Part shown: positions 54,701 through 59,358 of the stretch, piece by piece
Numbering within the stretch: the stretch's first letter is position 1
Layout of the letters: each line of letters opens with the position of its first letter
Source: Paludibacteraceae bacterium
Lineage (GTDB): Bacteria; Bacteroidota; Bacteroidia; Bacteroidales; Paludibacteraceae
Length of the DNA stretch: 64,000 bases
NCBI GenBank assembly: GCA_024400275.1
Contig: JAKSMY010000001.1
Location: 34,423-98,422, forward strand
Reading direction: 5' to 3'
Made by a program: the position numbers and the translations under genes
The notes under the pieces: model-generated
What the model saw: only the letters and a program-made list of their open reading frames with translations
Database searches by the model: none
What the model was told of the DNA's origin: nothing

Positions 54701-56491
54701 AAATGACAGTTTTCTACTATCTATCTCTGCCGACTTGTCAAATGCCAAAGCGTATGTAGATGGCGTAAATCCTGCAATGGCGGCTGATTCAAGAAATCCC
54801 GTAAATGTCACACCGACATTAGCCAATACTTTTGCCCATTTGCCGTTACCTATTGTTCGTGCTATTCCTCGGATAATGCCCTTTTTGCCTGATTCGGTAA
54901 GACCACCTATCAGTCCTTGACCCACCATTATATCACGGACGAACGGAAGCATGTCGGCACTTAATTTGGCTGCACTCGCTCCCCATCCTGTGTTTTCGCT
55001 ACGCACCAACTCGGCTGCCGTATTAGCAGCAATAGCATTATACAATGCCATTTCCGATTCGTCTAATACAGATTCTGGGTTATCGTACGCATTGGCATCT
55101 GCTATCTTCTTCAATACAGATGCTTGTTTGGAAGAAGCCATCAAATCAGATATACCAAACGATGCAAGGTTAGGTAGAGTATTGATAGCATTGCGGATAA
55201 AATCACCCGTTGCACTACCCAATTTATACTCTCCTTTCTTGGTGTCCTGCATCCGTGTCAGTGCTTGACGATAAATCATTTCGGCTGCAAGTATATTCCC
55301 TGCCTTGCCATCCGAAGAAGATGATGTAGGAATACTGCCGTCTAACCGGTAGTTGCCAAGAGCAGAACCTACATACTTATTATGCAAACTCTCTATCTCA
55401 TCTGTACCGCTTTGGATCGCGTCTTTAACAGCGTCCTCCATAAACTTTTCCTGACGATACTTGATATATCCCTTATCGCCTTTGACTGCCTGATTAGCCA
55501 ACTGCTGATACATGCCGCTGTATTTTTGCTGGAGTATGTCGCCATTTTCTTTCTGCCATGCGTCATTCAACTCTTTTTCAACCTTCTTGTATGTCTCAGC
55601 GTCTTGTTGCTTAATCCGACTACCATATTTATCCGTAAATGCGGCTTGCAGTTTGTCATTTAGCAATTTATTTGCCTGCTCCTCCGTCATTCCTTTAGTC
55701 GCGTTGTATTGCGCCTGAACCTCGGCTATAATATCGCTATACTCCTTCGATGTTTGGAACTCGTCCAACATGTCTTGGTGCTTGAACTGTGGCTCGTATT
55801 TGCCAACGATGTCCTTATAAGTCTTGGAATCACGGAACTGCTGCTGTAAGTTATTAACAACATTCTCAAAGTCGCTATCTAACTGCTGTTTGCCCTGTTG
55901 TCCTTCGGGTGTATTCGTAATCCAACCCTCCACATAATTGCGGTAAATATCTCCTGCTGATTTAGCATCTTGCAAATAAGATGGACGTTGTGCTTTAAGT
56001 GCATCAATGCGTGCTTGGTCCTTGTGATGAGGAACACTCTCTAAAAGGCGTATTTCGTCCTCTCGCATCTTATCGGCTGGAGACATTGGTATTGTAGCAC
56101 TTTTAGCCATTTCACGCTCTGCATGTGCTTGTTGCTCCTCTTTACGCACTCTTTCCGCATCATCGGCTATCTTCATTGCAGATGCTTCACCACTATTCAT
56201 AGCACCACCACTCTGCAACATTACATTACCTAAACGAGACAAGAACGAAGGGCGTTCTTCTTTCTGTGCCTGTGCCGATGTAGCAGGTGAAGCAGGTTGG
56301 AAAGCATTGTTAATAGTGCTGACAAAAGAATCCTTATTGCCGAGTTTTACACCTCGTTCGGTCGCTATATTATAAAAGTTATCAGCACCACCTTCTTCTT
56401 GGAGCTGCTGACGGAACATATCTTCGGTTAAACCATTTGCTAAAAGACCTCTCTTTTGAGATACTTGATACAATTGTGATATTTTGTCCAT
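36767..56491 (-). CDS. giant polyvalent protein (methylase, helicase, ART, peptidase and other domains)
   Basis: One open frame of 6,574 codons. Domains read in order (rough residues): helical start with hydrophobic stretches 430-580; DdrB/ParB-like (about 1240-1420, DGRELKGRY, YNGNGRWMAGQL); MuF-C-like 1690-1810; pyrophosphatase-like 1910-2035 (GVDGDHIDVFIGP); MutS-I-like 2297-2390 (LFRTGDFYEIYEEDA); kinase-like 2680-2840; N6-methylase 3305-3580 (LEGSAGIGNIL, variant NVPF); SNF2 helicase 4120-4690 (AHEVGSCKT, IDEAHEYKR, QQRVGRIIRQG); ART-like about 5130 (LYHGTPNTEF); metallopeptidase about 5325 (HEYTH); LPD38-like with membrane segment 6040-6300. This is the DarB/polyvalent type thought to enter the cell with the DNA and block restriction. 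It sits under a late promoter behind two ejection-like genes. Confidence 0.85.
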   Translation of the reverse strand: MDKISQLYQVSQKRGLLANGLTEDMFRQQLQEEGGADNFYNIATERGVKLGNKDSFVSTINNAFQPASPATSAQAQKEERPSFLSRLGNVMLQSGGAMNSGEASAMKIADDAERVRKEEQQAHAEREMAKSATIPMSPADKMREDEIRLLESVPHHKDQARIDALKAQRPSYLQDAKSAGDIYRNYVEGWITNTPEGQQGKQQLDSDFENVVNNLQQQFRDSKTYKDIVGKYEPQFKHQDMLDEFQTSKEYSDIIAEVQAQYNATKGMTEEQANKLLNDKLQAAFTDKYGSRIKQQDAETYKKVEKELNDAWQKENGDILQQKYSGMYQQLANQAVKGDKGYIKYRQEKFMEDAVKDAIQSGTDEIESLHNKYVGSALGNYRLDGSIPTSSSSDGKAGNILAAEMIYRQALTRMQDTKKGEYKLGSATGDFIRNAINTLPNLASFGISDLMASSKQASVLKKIADANAYDNPESVLDESEMALYNAIAANTAAELVRSENTGWGASAAKLSADMLPFVRDIMVGQGLIGGLTESGKKGIIRGIARTIGNGKWAKVLANVGVTFTGFLESAAIAGFTPSTYALAFDKSAEIDSRKLSFDDSKIKIGKIDTKGYGKAWAEAYGTQIGELFTETGGNTQLMLRALKDAPFIKSLGRTKLKDFNQMFGNSVFGQFLNKAAYHGVIGELSEEWENTFYDACKEAIEGRDWKAFGDTYAEFTSPDTQVPMIISFSLPALLGGSASMVQMRSLNKRYQEAYGDLKNTLMYCGVDENEVEDVVNDFRGSLYAGAIEDMPKAIASIASVYAEGNQENAKRLNAALSQYAVADAMLGSVQADQSREQSVVKEQYRQAIRTEQWQNKADEEATALVEGITNKTNNYVYRVGVQGRDGVEGYAVSGDIIVDVNQTDGSMNATGNDVVTVKFDDGHVEQMQASELTILEAPVMAQDRIQAESARLFAKYANEETYQVGDKVYLTNNGQLMSGESSTITGIDDEGIRVEIEDANGQPNETPMPHYVAAEHLAKAPGETEEQIDEFTLPDGTTKRLYREDGFWSEIDDKTIMYTPTDLEDRGWTKATNQPTDLAQSAEPSNGQPANENTNEPANAPANAPSYPVDENGEPAWGQMQPEQSAQVIFDAMGRVSGKDYVELKKSEAAKAVKDVSRLKPRSTSFAAFQQEDAQIKQQQKAANDLQSYWNNVSLAIASIKTEAELQAEEEQRQKMMQAREDRSRTEEGTKANTSMAERYAAAPKIVGNEGTITLPDGRELKGRYILTTPDAATASHDARSNFAMSSGYPVTEDGQSINDRDYTNDPEEQQKVIGIATNYNGNAIKNMPVVSDEGLVYNGNGRWMAGQLASANGTDGAYTQSLMNNAGQFGFTAEQVQSIPNARVAFELDERLPYNTSSLAIFNEQETQTQSNTGKAAAYARKLTPQAISDIVDAISGFNTRDAFFNDSKAPFELINRLIADGIISEREKAEMVDGDKLSALGRERLENIMLGTVFSNETIRLMGDDAGLKNSILRALPQIIDNKSLGEFSLEPDINDAIRLLYEVRNSKMPFRAFVSQTVIAEDGQVRTASDNYSPFQLLLAEEMTDGGVDAFRDVLTSYNNEAKQVQGGQVDIFGGLTSVDELKQLVLNSYGKQESTNEGASAGSETGSAAPIPQQSDAEVIEQAEAYDKENGTELTRFLRFIQRSKQLEEGESPHFHIGVSGSLLESLGIKGGIYTSTRTVNMGVHTNNEDHNLGIKEWLDIANGINTPLAVTRYRGFDNSYRVYTTAIVNGKTICVGIDVDFKGGTIEVSNIVTAFGRDISKIFSSSTEELIYPDEDTLKKTLGQSSPEHNSQVYDQESSKFEHKDTTKNPNTQISGQENAENLQNNTESIQQEEAEAEKEQAALEQAEAETNTNPTEAQKKAGNYKMGHVKLFGFDVTVENPVGSVRRGTDPDGKEWEQTMNNTYGYIRGTEGVDGDHIDVFIGPNLQSDKVFIVDQLDTKTSEFDEHKCMLGFDSMEEAQAAYLSNYEDGWAGMGPVSETTLDEFRKWIDSSHRKTKPFNEYKSVKVELAENAPVAVPQTPLETAKANKAKNESKSKFEQKIAESDAEIDSLAAELRDLLDDDKKLYAIADPKRQAERDAKIMEVGAKLAVALTKKGVYKFADFCDKMIRLVGDAVRPRLKQFYMSAKYAPENMSNQAQFDTTRTVDDFDVYTINTEQTRTQEEARTANAEKQRGAFEKSIKKSPYAKGISDDMLKRCVDLTVDNYSLIVDVLNGDATIEDLISKLPNGFTTDNIDGYILIVPQQQTKQENPVLQSYRQIKEQYPDAAVLFRTGDFYEIYEEDADELSNILGITVTNRNGMRMAGFPFHALDTYLPKIVRAGKRVAIADGIESPKTQEVLTPNDYFKNGEKVLYTPKDGNSEVVEIVDFGYNNDVFINKNGKEKVVPFSEISKLKQSKFKEGDIVYYPYNNGLARLGISKVNSDGTYNLSGDAANLDINLINIPEDKLMTANDSDKLRDFFIKQFSDHLAETKIDKVFAKDLLSSVEKEIDKLKYDVWKNNGGTDVQLVEAIRLNAYHEAISNYINPSQDNNSAPKNAENGAEILKSQENFVSLQPNLASNGQEQTGENNTVGRRNSTGVRNAGEGGSSPIGRTVDIQSDREWLSSQSLGDLRDGSKTKQEEYVSELLTNHAKETGSYLDRNGVASIGEKYNGKTGESEVYIDAKNNRVVKIKDPFAKSAIKGSSPLRILDELQLHNVLFENTPYTLWGYTDDGLGNVRLVLTQPFIDNTFENATQDEIDEHLSKLGFKKDGYIYRNGDGVIVTDVTGDNVLKDSNSGELYFIDPLIGVTDEYNPQKRLTIGTITKSKDTRDGSDIWLVNTNSRVSAEEFKDLKKRAKDNNGYWSSFSKNKGFLFKTEEDANNFNNITEDERTTDETAANTRAIRDEGTTCESEVETAISDADEQGRDVAAEVANPIITHIDETVEKANEQLMLLGYYEMDEGDFAETGVTKSATRKAVKDVTRVAKQLAKDLGIDAKVKATANIAPAGGDLTFRIPLQEGRELYVTIPINPVYSQSQGAYGDLEIPRSEHTWDVLKTIMYRVENPSGIGQERYGNNQFVETATSYDNFLRLVKWECRNYLPKDNVPAPAEYETLGEYAHRVAQDQKEKKQQREQTKAERKKDKNAIQADQLMGDLFADVVEDVKQAQQDQVQEQLNEHHEQVMAQMEEVEPDNTQNNEPSNTRVQTPNGGIRSGNGQEVQQNEPSGVDRDNSESVRDDGTGSGTVVAVNGAEQLPVNRNQHNFHNSRGNSLEPNTPKARFYANIAAIELMRELRDSNKRPTKAQQQVLAQYSGWGGLGTFFNKYDSSEYNTLHELFNEEELHDAELSINTAYYTPTYIIDYLWDIVGNLGFKGGDILEGSAGIGNILAQMPSSISGSSTIQAVELDQTTGGILQLLYPDAKVDIEGFQDVDVRPRSKDLVITNVPFDSHLKLFDEKNKDISDRFGLIHNFCIAKNVRSLREGGIGVFITTSGTLDKQRDLFQWLSEHEDTDVIGAFRLNNATFDGAPVTSDIIVVRKRINKQRSPQAIDVSSVTTERFVDYDTNPHPYYDGRSDAQKKKDTKRIAITYNKYFADHPENMGGEMKANYELGYTYRPEGIGLHPVDGKNQDKLLKKWVASFEEQEQAERPAKVLSQSEEVKGEKVGSLVVNSKGEICQVEVEDEKMVVKPIDTTNTKVAGRSKAEVLKDFHAVRDALNAVLDYQTANESDEGLKPLLAKLNAEYDSFHKKYGNFHANTKLSWLRNDIDYSSVAETEVYKQKEDAQGRKTAEVTKADVMSGRVLRNKADVKVDNIRDAIIMSIRENGWVNTGYIAGLLGRTITDVQAEMYDSGLVFLDPATSDPVVKYEYLSGNILDKLDMARAWNDNGQFDDNIRELERVCPPTIPSHLITVSLGATWLDPSIFADYVADKTGIPAQHIHVMKVGSKWDIDFSGNWERESTNISNGVHSSKLNVTIPVSKLLQAAINNQSVTVSKTEKINGESVTESDKEATQVCSTRIDQLKDEFQQWFRDKMQSEPERAAAIEETYNRLFNQYVPMRVSKEFIPEHFDGATESIKLNEWQAQAAVRATMQPLLLAHEVGSCKTFTMITAAMEMRRLGTAKKPMIVVQNATVNQFVSEAHKLYPRAKVLYMTDKDKGVDGRMAFYRKMKYNDWDMIIIPQSVFNTIPESIERKEQYIQEKIDEKRRVVELMKLEKLKAADNAYAEKHALDMKINGLEKEIEKMQADFEEEREARLLLSLEYGQMSKKQFDKKVKKEAEDRAKMIEKAKRQLSRKTDNIESFDDMDVDALFIDEAHEYKRLGFESMTGWGIKGIDKASSGRAVSLWCKMQTIFDRTDHKNVVFATGTPISNTAAEVWTFMKYLIPKADMQKHHIYYFDDFVHNFGKIIQRPEFKTDGKFKEVTRFAEYNNVPELVRLWTSCSDTVLSPEKLREMQPDTEAGGKNATDIFLPQTRTLRSVMKWVREQLEAFDKMSGQEKKENTDIPLRMYGIASAAAIDPRLVVDAPDEPNSKTNAAVKEILRALDDSKPYNGAVAIFSDKFRNSSTGFNLFEDIRQKLIDAGVPASQIAVISSQSKDQKQKIFDKVNAGEIRVILGSTQKLGVGVNIQERLFAEIHLDAPNRPMDYQQRVGRIIRQGNLHKEWGIPVRLIRFGVEDSLDVTAYQRLKTKTSFSDTVMKFANDMNLDSQVVDGQVNRSMEEDEDAGQFDNMIAQISGSQYAMLISNAERKLRKLEAEKKQFEDNQVWLDKTTRQARYRVSALTDNMAILQKRLDTLRKYFADGKVKSVKVAGKTISSDKAAEEIYKSLNERIDKVIKGQNTHGFDFRTDKGKEVASFDFELDGMKGTIGVQVRTELSGTDYITKRALTMTIPELGIDHEPTRKPSVKTPIEFIVESIVPGTAIERELKDEEYAINKLQSDIASYEQKSKETFTKDDEIRKLEDSISELNDKMKEEMAAKEAKYAEMDADVEAINVDAEKIDLSEDEDTDDAEKQISNEDYSEYSQLVNDAIDEALDNAGIEVVRVEEPTEDAGAEYSISNMDAEYLQAVKDDDMEKARKMVLDAAKIAMPNTKVVDEDGNPRVLYHGTPNTEFTTFDLSHLGENSGDKGLLGAGFYFNDNSNYVHLFADNKGVGKGRVIAAYLNLQNPFVVDDHTQSEIENLLEADKRDRGMYMDVVTTLKILSYGKEEMFRNKLISLGYDGVIRKDYLHEFVAFHPSQIKSAEPVTYDNDGNVIPLSKRFNAENDDIRYFRTPNGIVYGWAKDGKIYLTEDGLNPNTKIHEYTHLWAKAMQMNNPEGWQSVIDNFKGTPMWDEVVNDPNYQNLQSDDDICSEALARFSGSRGAERMQEIADEMQYEAKQSGLLQNVAKTAALLQRVKKALSNFWKWVSQDLFGIKQFTSPEEVTDRVLYDLVSSTELGNVNGDGMIEMMIDGRYTPEEMEEIKKWNEEHPYPKYNADMTLSKTEMEKNQRAFLEELTRYKHLRASFMERLGMSVTPKDQSGKPVPMKGETPHDFAVRFKEWENNQIVQEAQEAFEQSLKEQSTWFQKQVRRFVDKHKPIEDFQRMIEQLGGTVKDETDAYGEVTLVSGWVGQTTKSFVNNEMNGLAKACSDIETSGLLEDIDLVWQNIDTGITPEKEKHDGKRLTDLEMIEIYAQAKDCKERLDNGDPDAGSKGFTKNLTTSTGEEITYTKVIDMFEKNVSKELVDELWRAINASTKYSLNMCYENGLITKDVYDQFKDRRYYVPERGWRERDMEGREYHYKKGEKPLNGNPYNTALKKANGRESLAASPFAYIQSIAATTIVEVGKNRIKQKFLELVLANREIGLKTGAFRVRKLFFMNVLDENGKVKRDANGNPVVEELDRTPSEAILEHDRDIDKDIAKLRKDIGTMRRALNKYAGNEVLSDAAKRKIESIEQRIQDLEDSKHIATVVVDTHISQRTKGEKYQHIVRIMKDGEMYELELENELLANAVVGNFAEVNWLNNKGADLLRTSVRYMSAIATQYNPAFAAWNLFRDTQVAIAKNAVNKGAKWNGQFVKNIAACQGAIHRYVYADHLAGKESFSEKKYGKYLKEYFESGAPTGFSFLRDIESIDKDFAKMVKGQSKASKVANGTLGLFSAATEISELTVRFAQFVTARENGMSISDAAKEAKEISVNFDRKGALAGTISAFFSFFNATIQGTNTFIRDIVRNPKTLLGYSSVAVMMMVAGVLDTLLNPDDPDDDERWTDYDRNMNFIIGGKKIPVMHFFRMFYAMGVQATLYAQGKKTSKDAWWTIGNVVLDEIVPASVLQVHNFWDYNDEMNRIEFTPAKYAQAAAPSQISPIVDVFINRDFKGATINKPSYYGSEYQKDLYSEKRNVPKIYHDIARFLVEASGGNPDVKTKGDEWIDISASTIQHIVEGYTGGTGTFTGDIISLVADAVAGNALDESKIPVWNKFSKPYDVDKAYQQEYWRLYRRTNYFERKLNDAKKNNRDEYYRLMKTPMYDEYVNASRLVRHKPEENQSFSAEDVKRLMVANKVWTLTQDGRKTDK
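46642..46821 (-). CDS. possible nested small gene inside the giant ORF
   Basis: In another frame of the same strand an ATG at 46821 opens a 59-residue protein (MNQVTQEYKRRMEAYEAETG, then KKFSKMSRQEWIE, MTEQEAEQWL) that looks like a normal helical protein. In the giant frame the same bases give a low-complexity linker (SESVRDDGTGSGT). This is the opposite of what a shadow frame should show. No promoter or ribosome-binding site of its own is seen. Confidence 0.4.
   Translation of the reverse strand: MNQVTQEYKRRMEAYEAETGKKFSKMSRQEWIETTARVCAMTEQEAEQWLLSMEQSNYL
48481..48672 (-). CDS. probable nested small gene inside the giant ORF, with own promoter
   Basis: An ATG at 48672 opens a 63-residue protein (MDKSRLEKIILSDGETALEY, VMQAREDLRPLVEQSIYKVI) in another frame of the same strand. 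It reads like a real helical protein, while the giant frame here is a Gly/Ser/Asn linker (NTVGRRNSTGVRNAGEGGSS). A full consensus promoter on the same strand (48692-48721) ends 19 bases before the ATG. Function unknown. It may be a once separate gene now overprinted by the giant ORF. Confidence 0.5.
   Translation of the reverse strand: MDKSRLEKIILSDGETALEYVMQAREDLRPLVEQSIYKVIENGYHLNRLEICAMARKLSRKNT
48692..48721 (-). promoter_or_regulatory. internal promoter for the nested gene at 48481-48672
   Basis: On the minus strand TTG (48719-48721), 19 bases, TATCTTTG (48692-48699). It lies in the linker-coding part of the giant ORF. Confidence 0.6.
50918..50948 (+). promoter_or_regulatory. antisense promoter-like site within the giant gene
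   Basis: On the plus strand TTG (50918-50920), 20 bases, TATCTTTG (50941-50948) match the host consensus exactly, within a linker-coding segment. No gene is seen downstream on that strand, so it could give antisense RNA or be a relic of an old intergenic region. Confidence 0.45.
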
Positions 56492-56503
56492 AACGGGTAT
56501 TTA

Positions 56504-57622
56504 TTATTCTTTGATAAAACTAAAATCCTCATCAATTTCCTCACCTTGACCTCCTCCTTTTGGCACGACACCAAAAACTTTCTCTCCTTTTGGTTGGAAT
56601 TTGCGTTGTGTAAAATCTCCAATTTTTTGCCACATATTAGCATCTTCACCAAAGAATCTGCCACTTGTCATTATTGCATCTACATTCTTCCATTCGTGAG
56701 CATCATCCATTGCTCCTATAGACTTCAAAAACTCAATGATATTATTCCGAGTTTTTTTGTCACTTTCGGATGCGTCAGATGCACTGCCTTTATTTATTAA
56801 GTCGTTATAATACCTCTTGATATAATCACGGAAATACTCATAGTCTTTTTTATTGTCAAAGTCGAAAGTATTATCCTGTTCTTGTGGTGTATTGATGTCT
56901 GTAATTACTCTTAAATAATACGGATTAGTCTTTCCACCACCGCTTCTGCTTGATGAACTACTCGAACTACGACTACTACCGCTACCACTTCCACCATCAC
57001 CATCGCTAACTTTGAAAGCATCCATCTTGTACCCACTTTTTTTGCCATGAGTGGTAGTTTCTGTCTGCTGTTCGTAATCTTTGTCTTTTACAGTTGTCTT
57101 GGTCAAATACGGCTGGATAGCATCGTTCAGCATCTTGGCGTATGCTAATTCTTGATTACGTAATTTTTCGCGATTATAGACATCTTCTGCCTTTTGCTCT
57201 GCTATCAGTCGTTGGTTATCCCTTTCTGCTTGTGCTGCCGTCCTATTGGATTCTCTGCGCCATACATTGCCGCCATGTGCAGCCGTCAGTGCATCACCAA
57301 CAATAGAAAGTGCGTTGTACCAACCACTTTCTTTCTTCTTCCTCTCATTAAGCAGTTGCTCTGCTTCTCTGCGCTGACGCTCTTTTTCAGGATTATACCC
57401 TATTACCTCAAACGGAGTAACAACTTTCCGCGTATTAGGGTCAATGCCCATAGATTGAGCAACGGGTGTCATCTGCTGCTGAACAAACGCCTGTGTTGCC
57501 GCATCAGGTGCTTGTGTATAAGTCGTGGACGTTTCACCTGCTAAGACATTCTTGGTGGTAGTATCGGTACTACTACCATCTTCGTACTTATTCTTAACTT
57601 GAACTACTTTATCTGCTGCCAT
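56504..57622 (-). CDS. internal virion / ejection-like protein
   Basis: A 372-residue protein with a Thr-rich start (GSSTDTTTKNVLAGETSTTYTQ) and a long charged coiled coil with a short hydrophobic helix (residues 85-165, SGWYNALSIVGDALTAAHGG then RTAAQAERDNQRLIAEQ). A Gly/Ser linker near 210 (GGSGSGSSRSSSSSS) leads to a C-terminal helical domain. This pattern is common in proteins packed inside podovirus capsids and ejected with DNA. It lies between another such protein and the giant polyvalent gene (12-base gaps). The role is inferred. Confidence 0.6.
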   Translation of the reverse strand: MAADKVVQVKNKYEDGSSTDTTTKNVLAGETSTTYTQAPDAATQAFVQQQMTPVAQSMGIDPNTRKVVTPFEVIGYNPEKERQRREAEQLLNERKKKESGWYNALSIVGDALTAAHGGNVWRRESNRTAAQAERDNQRLIAEQKAEDVYNREKLRNQELAYAKMLNDAIQPYLTKTTVKDKDYEQQTETTTHGKKSGYKMDAFKVSDGDGGSGSGSSRSSSSSSSRSGGGKTNPYYLRVITDINTPQEQDNTFDFDNKKDYEYFRDYIKRYYNDLINKGSASDASESDKKTRNNIIEFLKSIGAMDDAHEWKNVDAIMTSGRFFGEDANMWQKIGDFTQRKFQPKGEKVFGVVPKGGGQGEEIDEDFSFIKE

Positions 57623-57634
57623 AATCGTTCCTCC

Positions 57635-58342
57635 TTACTTATTAAACATAGGTACCATTGATACACCATCTTTCATAGAATAGTTACGCATAAACTTCAT
57701 ACCGCCAGGTCCCGTGAATGTTCCATCGGTATTCATCGTGTAATCTATTCCAGCGACAGTCTGTTTACCAAATGGAGCAACAGGAGGTGCTGATGTTGCC
57801 AACTTGCCCGAATTATCCTTTGTTTGACTTGACGGCTGTGATTGCGGCACCTTTGCCGAATAACTATCTATGATACCACCAACGGCACTTGCAGCATTAG
57901 CCGCAAGATTGGCGTATGTCTCTTGCCTTGCAGCAAGTCGCGCTTGGTCATCTAACGCTTTTTGATGACGAGCATTCTCTGCCATCTGCTCATATCGGTC
58001 TTTACGAGCCGAAGCACCTGCCGCCATATCACCCATTAAATTAGCACGCCCTTCTGCTACACCTTTCTGCACGGCTGCTGCCTGTTCAGGAGTAGCACCG
58101 GTAATAACAGCCATGTTACGCGCCCTCTCTACTTGACGCTGTGCTTCTCTATCATACTGATTAAGTAAACGCTGATTCTCACTACGAGCCAACGGATCTT
58201 CATTTGCCTTGGCTTCGTATGCTGCTTGCTGACGAGCCGCCTCTGCATCAGCGGCTTGTTGTTGTGCGCGATTATTTCGAGCACTCATTATTCCAGAGAC
58301 GGCTTGACCTGCAAGCCCAATGATTGCACCCCACGGAAACAT
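57635..58342 (-). CDS. internal virion / ejection-like protein
   Basis: A 235-residue protein that starts with a hydrophobic, Gly-rich segment (GAIIGLAGQAVSGIMSARNN). An Ala/Gln/Arg-rich coil runs from 25 to 150 (QQQAADAEAARQQAAYEAKANE), and a Gly-rich beta end follows (GIDYTMNTDGTFTGPGGMKF). Such make-up is typical of T7 gp14-like or P22-like ejection proteins that line a membrane channel. It is the first gene of the late unit that also encodes the giant protein, 35 bases from the promoter box. Confidence 0.6.
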   Translation of the reverse strand: MFPWGAIIGLAGQAVSGIMSARNNRAQQQAADAEAARQQAAYEAKANEDPLARSENQRLLNQYDREAQRQVERARNMAVITGATPEQAAAVQKGVAEGRANLMGDMAAGASARKDRYEQMAENARHQKALDDQARLAARQETYANLAANAASAVGGIIDSYSAKVPQSQPSSQTKDNSGKLATSAPPVAPFGKQTVAGIDYTMNTDGTFTGPGGMKFMRNYSMKDGVSMVPMFNK

Positions 58343-58377
58343 ATCTATATCAATTAGTTAAATATACAATTCGGCTG

Positions 58378-58441
58378 CAAAATTACTATTTATATAATAT
58401 AATTAAGGTGGTAAATCACATTTTTAGAGTTGAAAAGCACA
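58378..58441 (-). promoter_or_regulatory. phage late promoter with direct-repeat operator (ejection and giant-protein unit)
   Basis: On the minus strand the box TAATTTTG (58378-58385) has no TTG. A 21-bp gap precedes a 35-bp element at 58407-58441 with two 13-bp repeats 21 bp apart. The element differs from that at 21876-21910 at one base only. Confidence 0.78.
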
Positions 58442-58495
58442 ATAATTAACGATAATAGTATGTCAATGATGCAGTATTTTAGGCGGATAATACAC

Positions 58496-58527
58496 AAAGA
58501 AGGCAGGATTTAGTTCCTGCCTTCTTT
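58496..58527. terminator. terminator of the methyltransferase/radical-SAM cluster
   Basis: AAAGAAGGCAGGA (58496-58508) and TCCTGCCTTCTTT (58515-58527) form a perfect 13-bp stem with a six-base loop. It lies about 90 bases past the stop at 58614. Confidence 0.85.
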
Positions 58528-58613
58528 ATTATTTGTAATAGTCACATCGCTTTCTGTTTGCAATATATGTCAATCGGCAAACAAGTCTATTCTTGCAAGT
58601 GTCACATAGGCAC

Positions 58614-59051
58614 TCATTTTGTTTCTTCGGTTTCTGCATAGTCTTGCACGCGGAATACTTCGAGGATGGGGGAGCGTTTGATTTCTACAATCTCGTAATC
58701 CAAGCCGCTGAGTTTATCAGTCGCAATGTCTATCGCCTGACGGACTGTTGATGCCTGCACAAGGATATTGACCTTCTTACGCAATTCCTTGCCGCTGTCC
58801 TCAACGGTAATCATTTCGGGCTTGACCCAATACCAGTTGTCGCCGCCTTCGTGCTTGAACAGGTCAAACACCTGCTTCTTGCAGATGGACGGCACTTCGC
58901 AATCGCCGGAGATGAACGGCTTAATCTCGTCCATCAGCCGCCGTTCCACGTCCGTTGGTGTCATACCCTCAATGAGGTAACTCTCTTTCACTTGGGCGAG
59001 ACCGTCTTCCGTCTCTCGTCCATACTTAACGGTACATTCGTAGAATAACAT
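58614..59051 (-). CDS. DUF4494-like phage protein
   Basis: The start at 59051 (MLFYECTVKYGRETEDG) is chosen over an earlier ATG that overlaps the previous gene. The 145-residue protein has the pattern I know from DUF4494, a group common in Bacteroidota phages: a FYECTVKY strand, YLIEGMTPTDVERRLMDEI, then VNILVQASTVRQAIDIAT and the last strand YEIVEIKRSPILEVF. The function of the family is unknown. It is the last gene of the minus-strand cluster, before a strong terminator. Confidence 0.7.
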   Translation of the reverse strand: MLFYECTVKYGRETEDGLAQVKESYLIEGMTPTDVERRLMDEIKPFISGDCEVPSICKKQVFDLFKHEGGDNWYWVKPEMITVEDSGKELRKKVNILVQASTVRQAIDIATDKLSGLDYEIVEIKRSPILEVFRVQDYAETEETK

Positions 59052-59053
59052 AA

Positions 59054-59353
59054 TCAGTCCTCCTTTTTCATTTCTTGGCATCTCCATAAATCATACCAAG
59101 GTTTAACACCATACTCTTTTTGTCCTTGTTCCAGCAATTCCTTATCCTCTGACGGAATAAAGATAATGTTCAGCGACAATAACTGCCCATACTTGTCATT
59201 TTGCACTTCAAATTCCATTCCTTTGACCGCACAAAGATTTATTCCCATATTGTCAGGGAGAGCAGTAAGTAGCGCATCAATACCCTTGTGCTTTTTTGCA
59301 ATGTCTATCAACTCGGTAGTTGATAAGAATTTTTTGATTGTTTCAGTGTTCAT
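59054..59353 (-). CDS. small unknown phage protein
   Basis: A 99-residue protein (MNTETIKKFLSTTELIDIAK, then INLCAVKGMEFEVQNDKYGQ, ending PWYDLWRCQEMKKED). Its alpha/beta pattern and tight spacing (two bases from the next gene, five from the previous) support a real gene. No family is recognised. Confidence 0.6.
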   Translation of the reverse strand: MNTETIKKFLSTTELIDIAKKHKGIDALLTALPDNMGINLCAVKGMEFEVQNDKYGQLLSLNIIFIPSEDKELLEQGQKEYGVKPWYDLWRCQEMKKED

Positions 59354-59358
59354 AACTC

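Noticed and set aside
36767..56491. Possibility that the giant ORF is an assembly error joining separate genes
   Set aside because: The frame is open for 19.7 kb with no stop, and the domain order is like that of known polyvalent proteins; a single base error could only merge neighbours, not keep all of them in frame.
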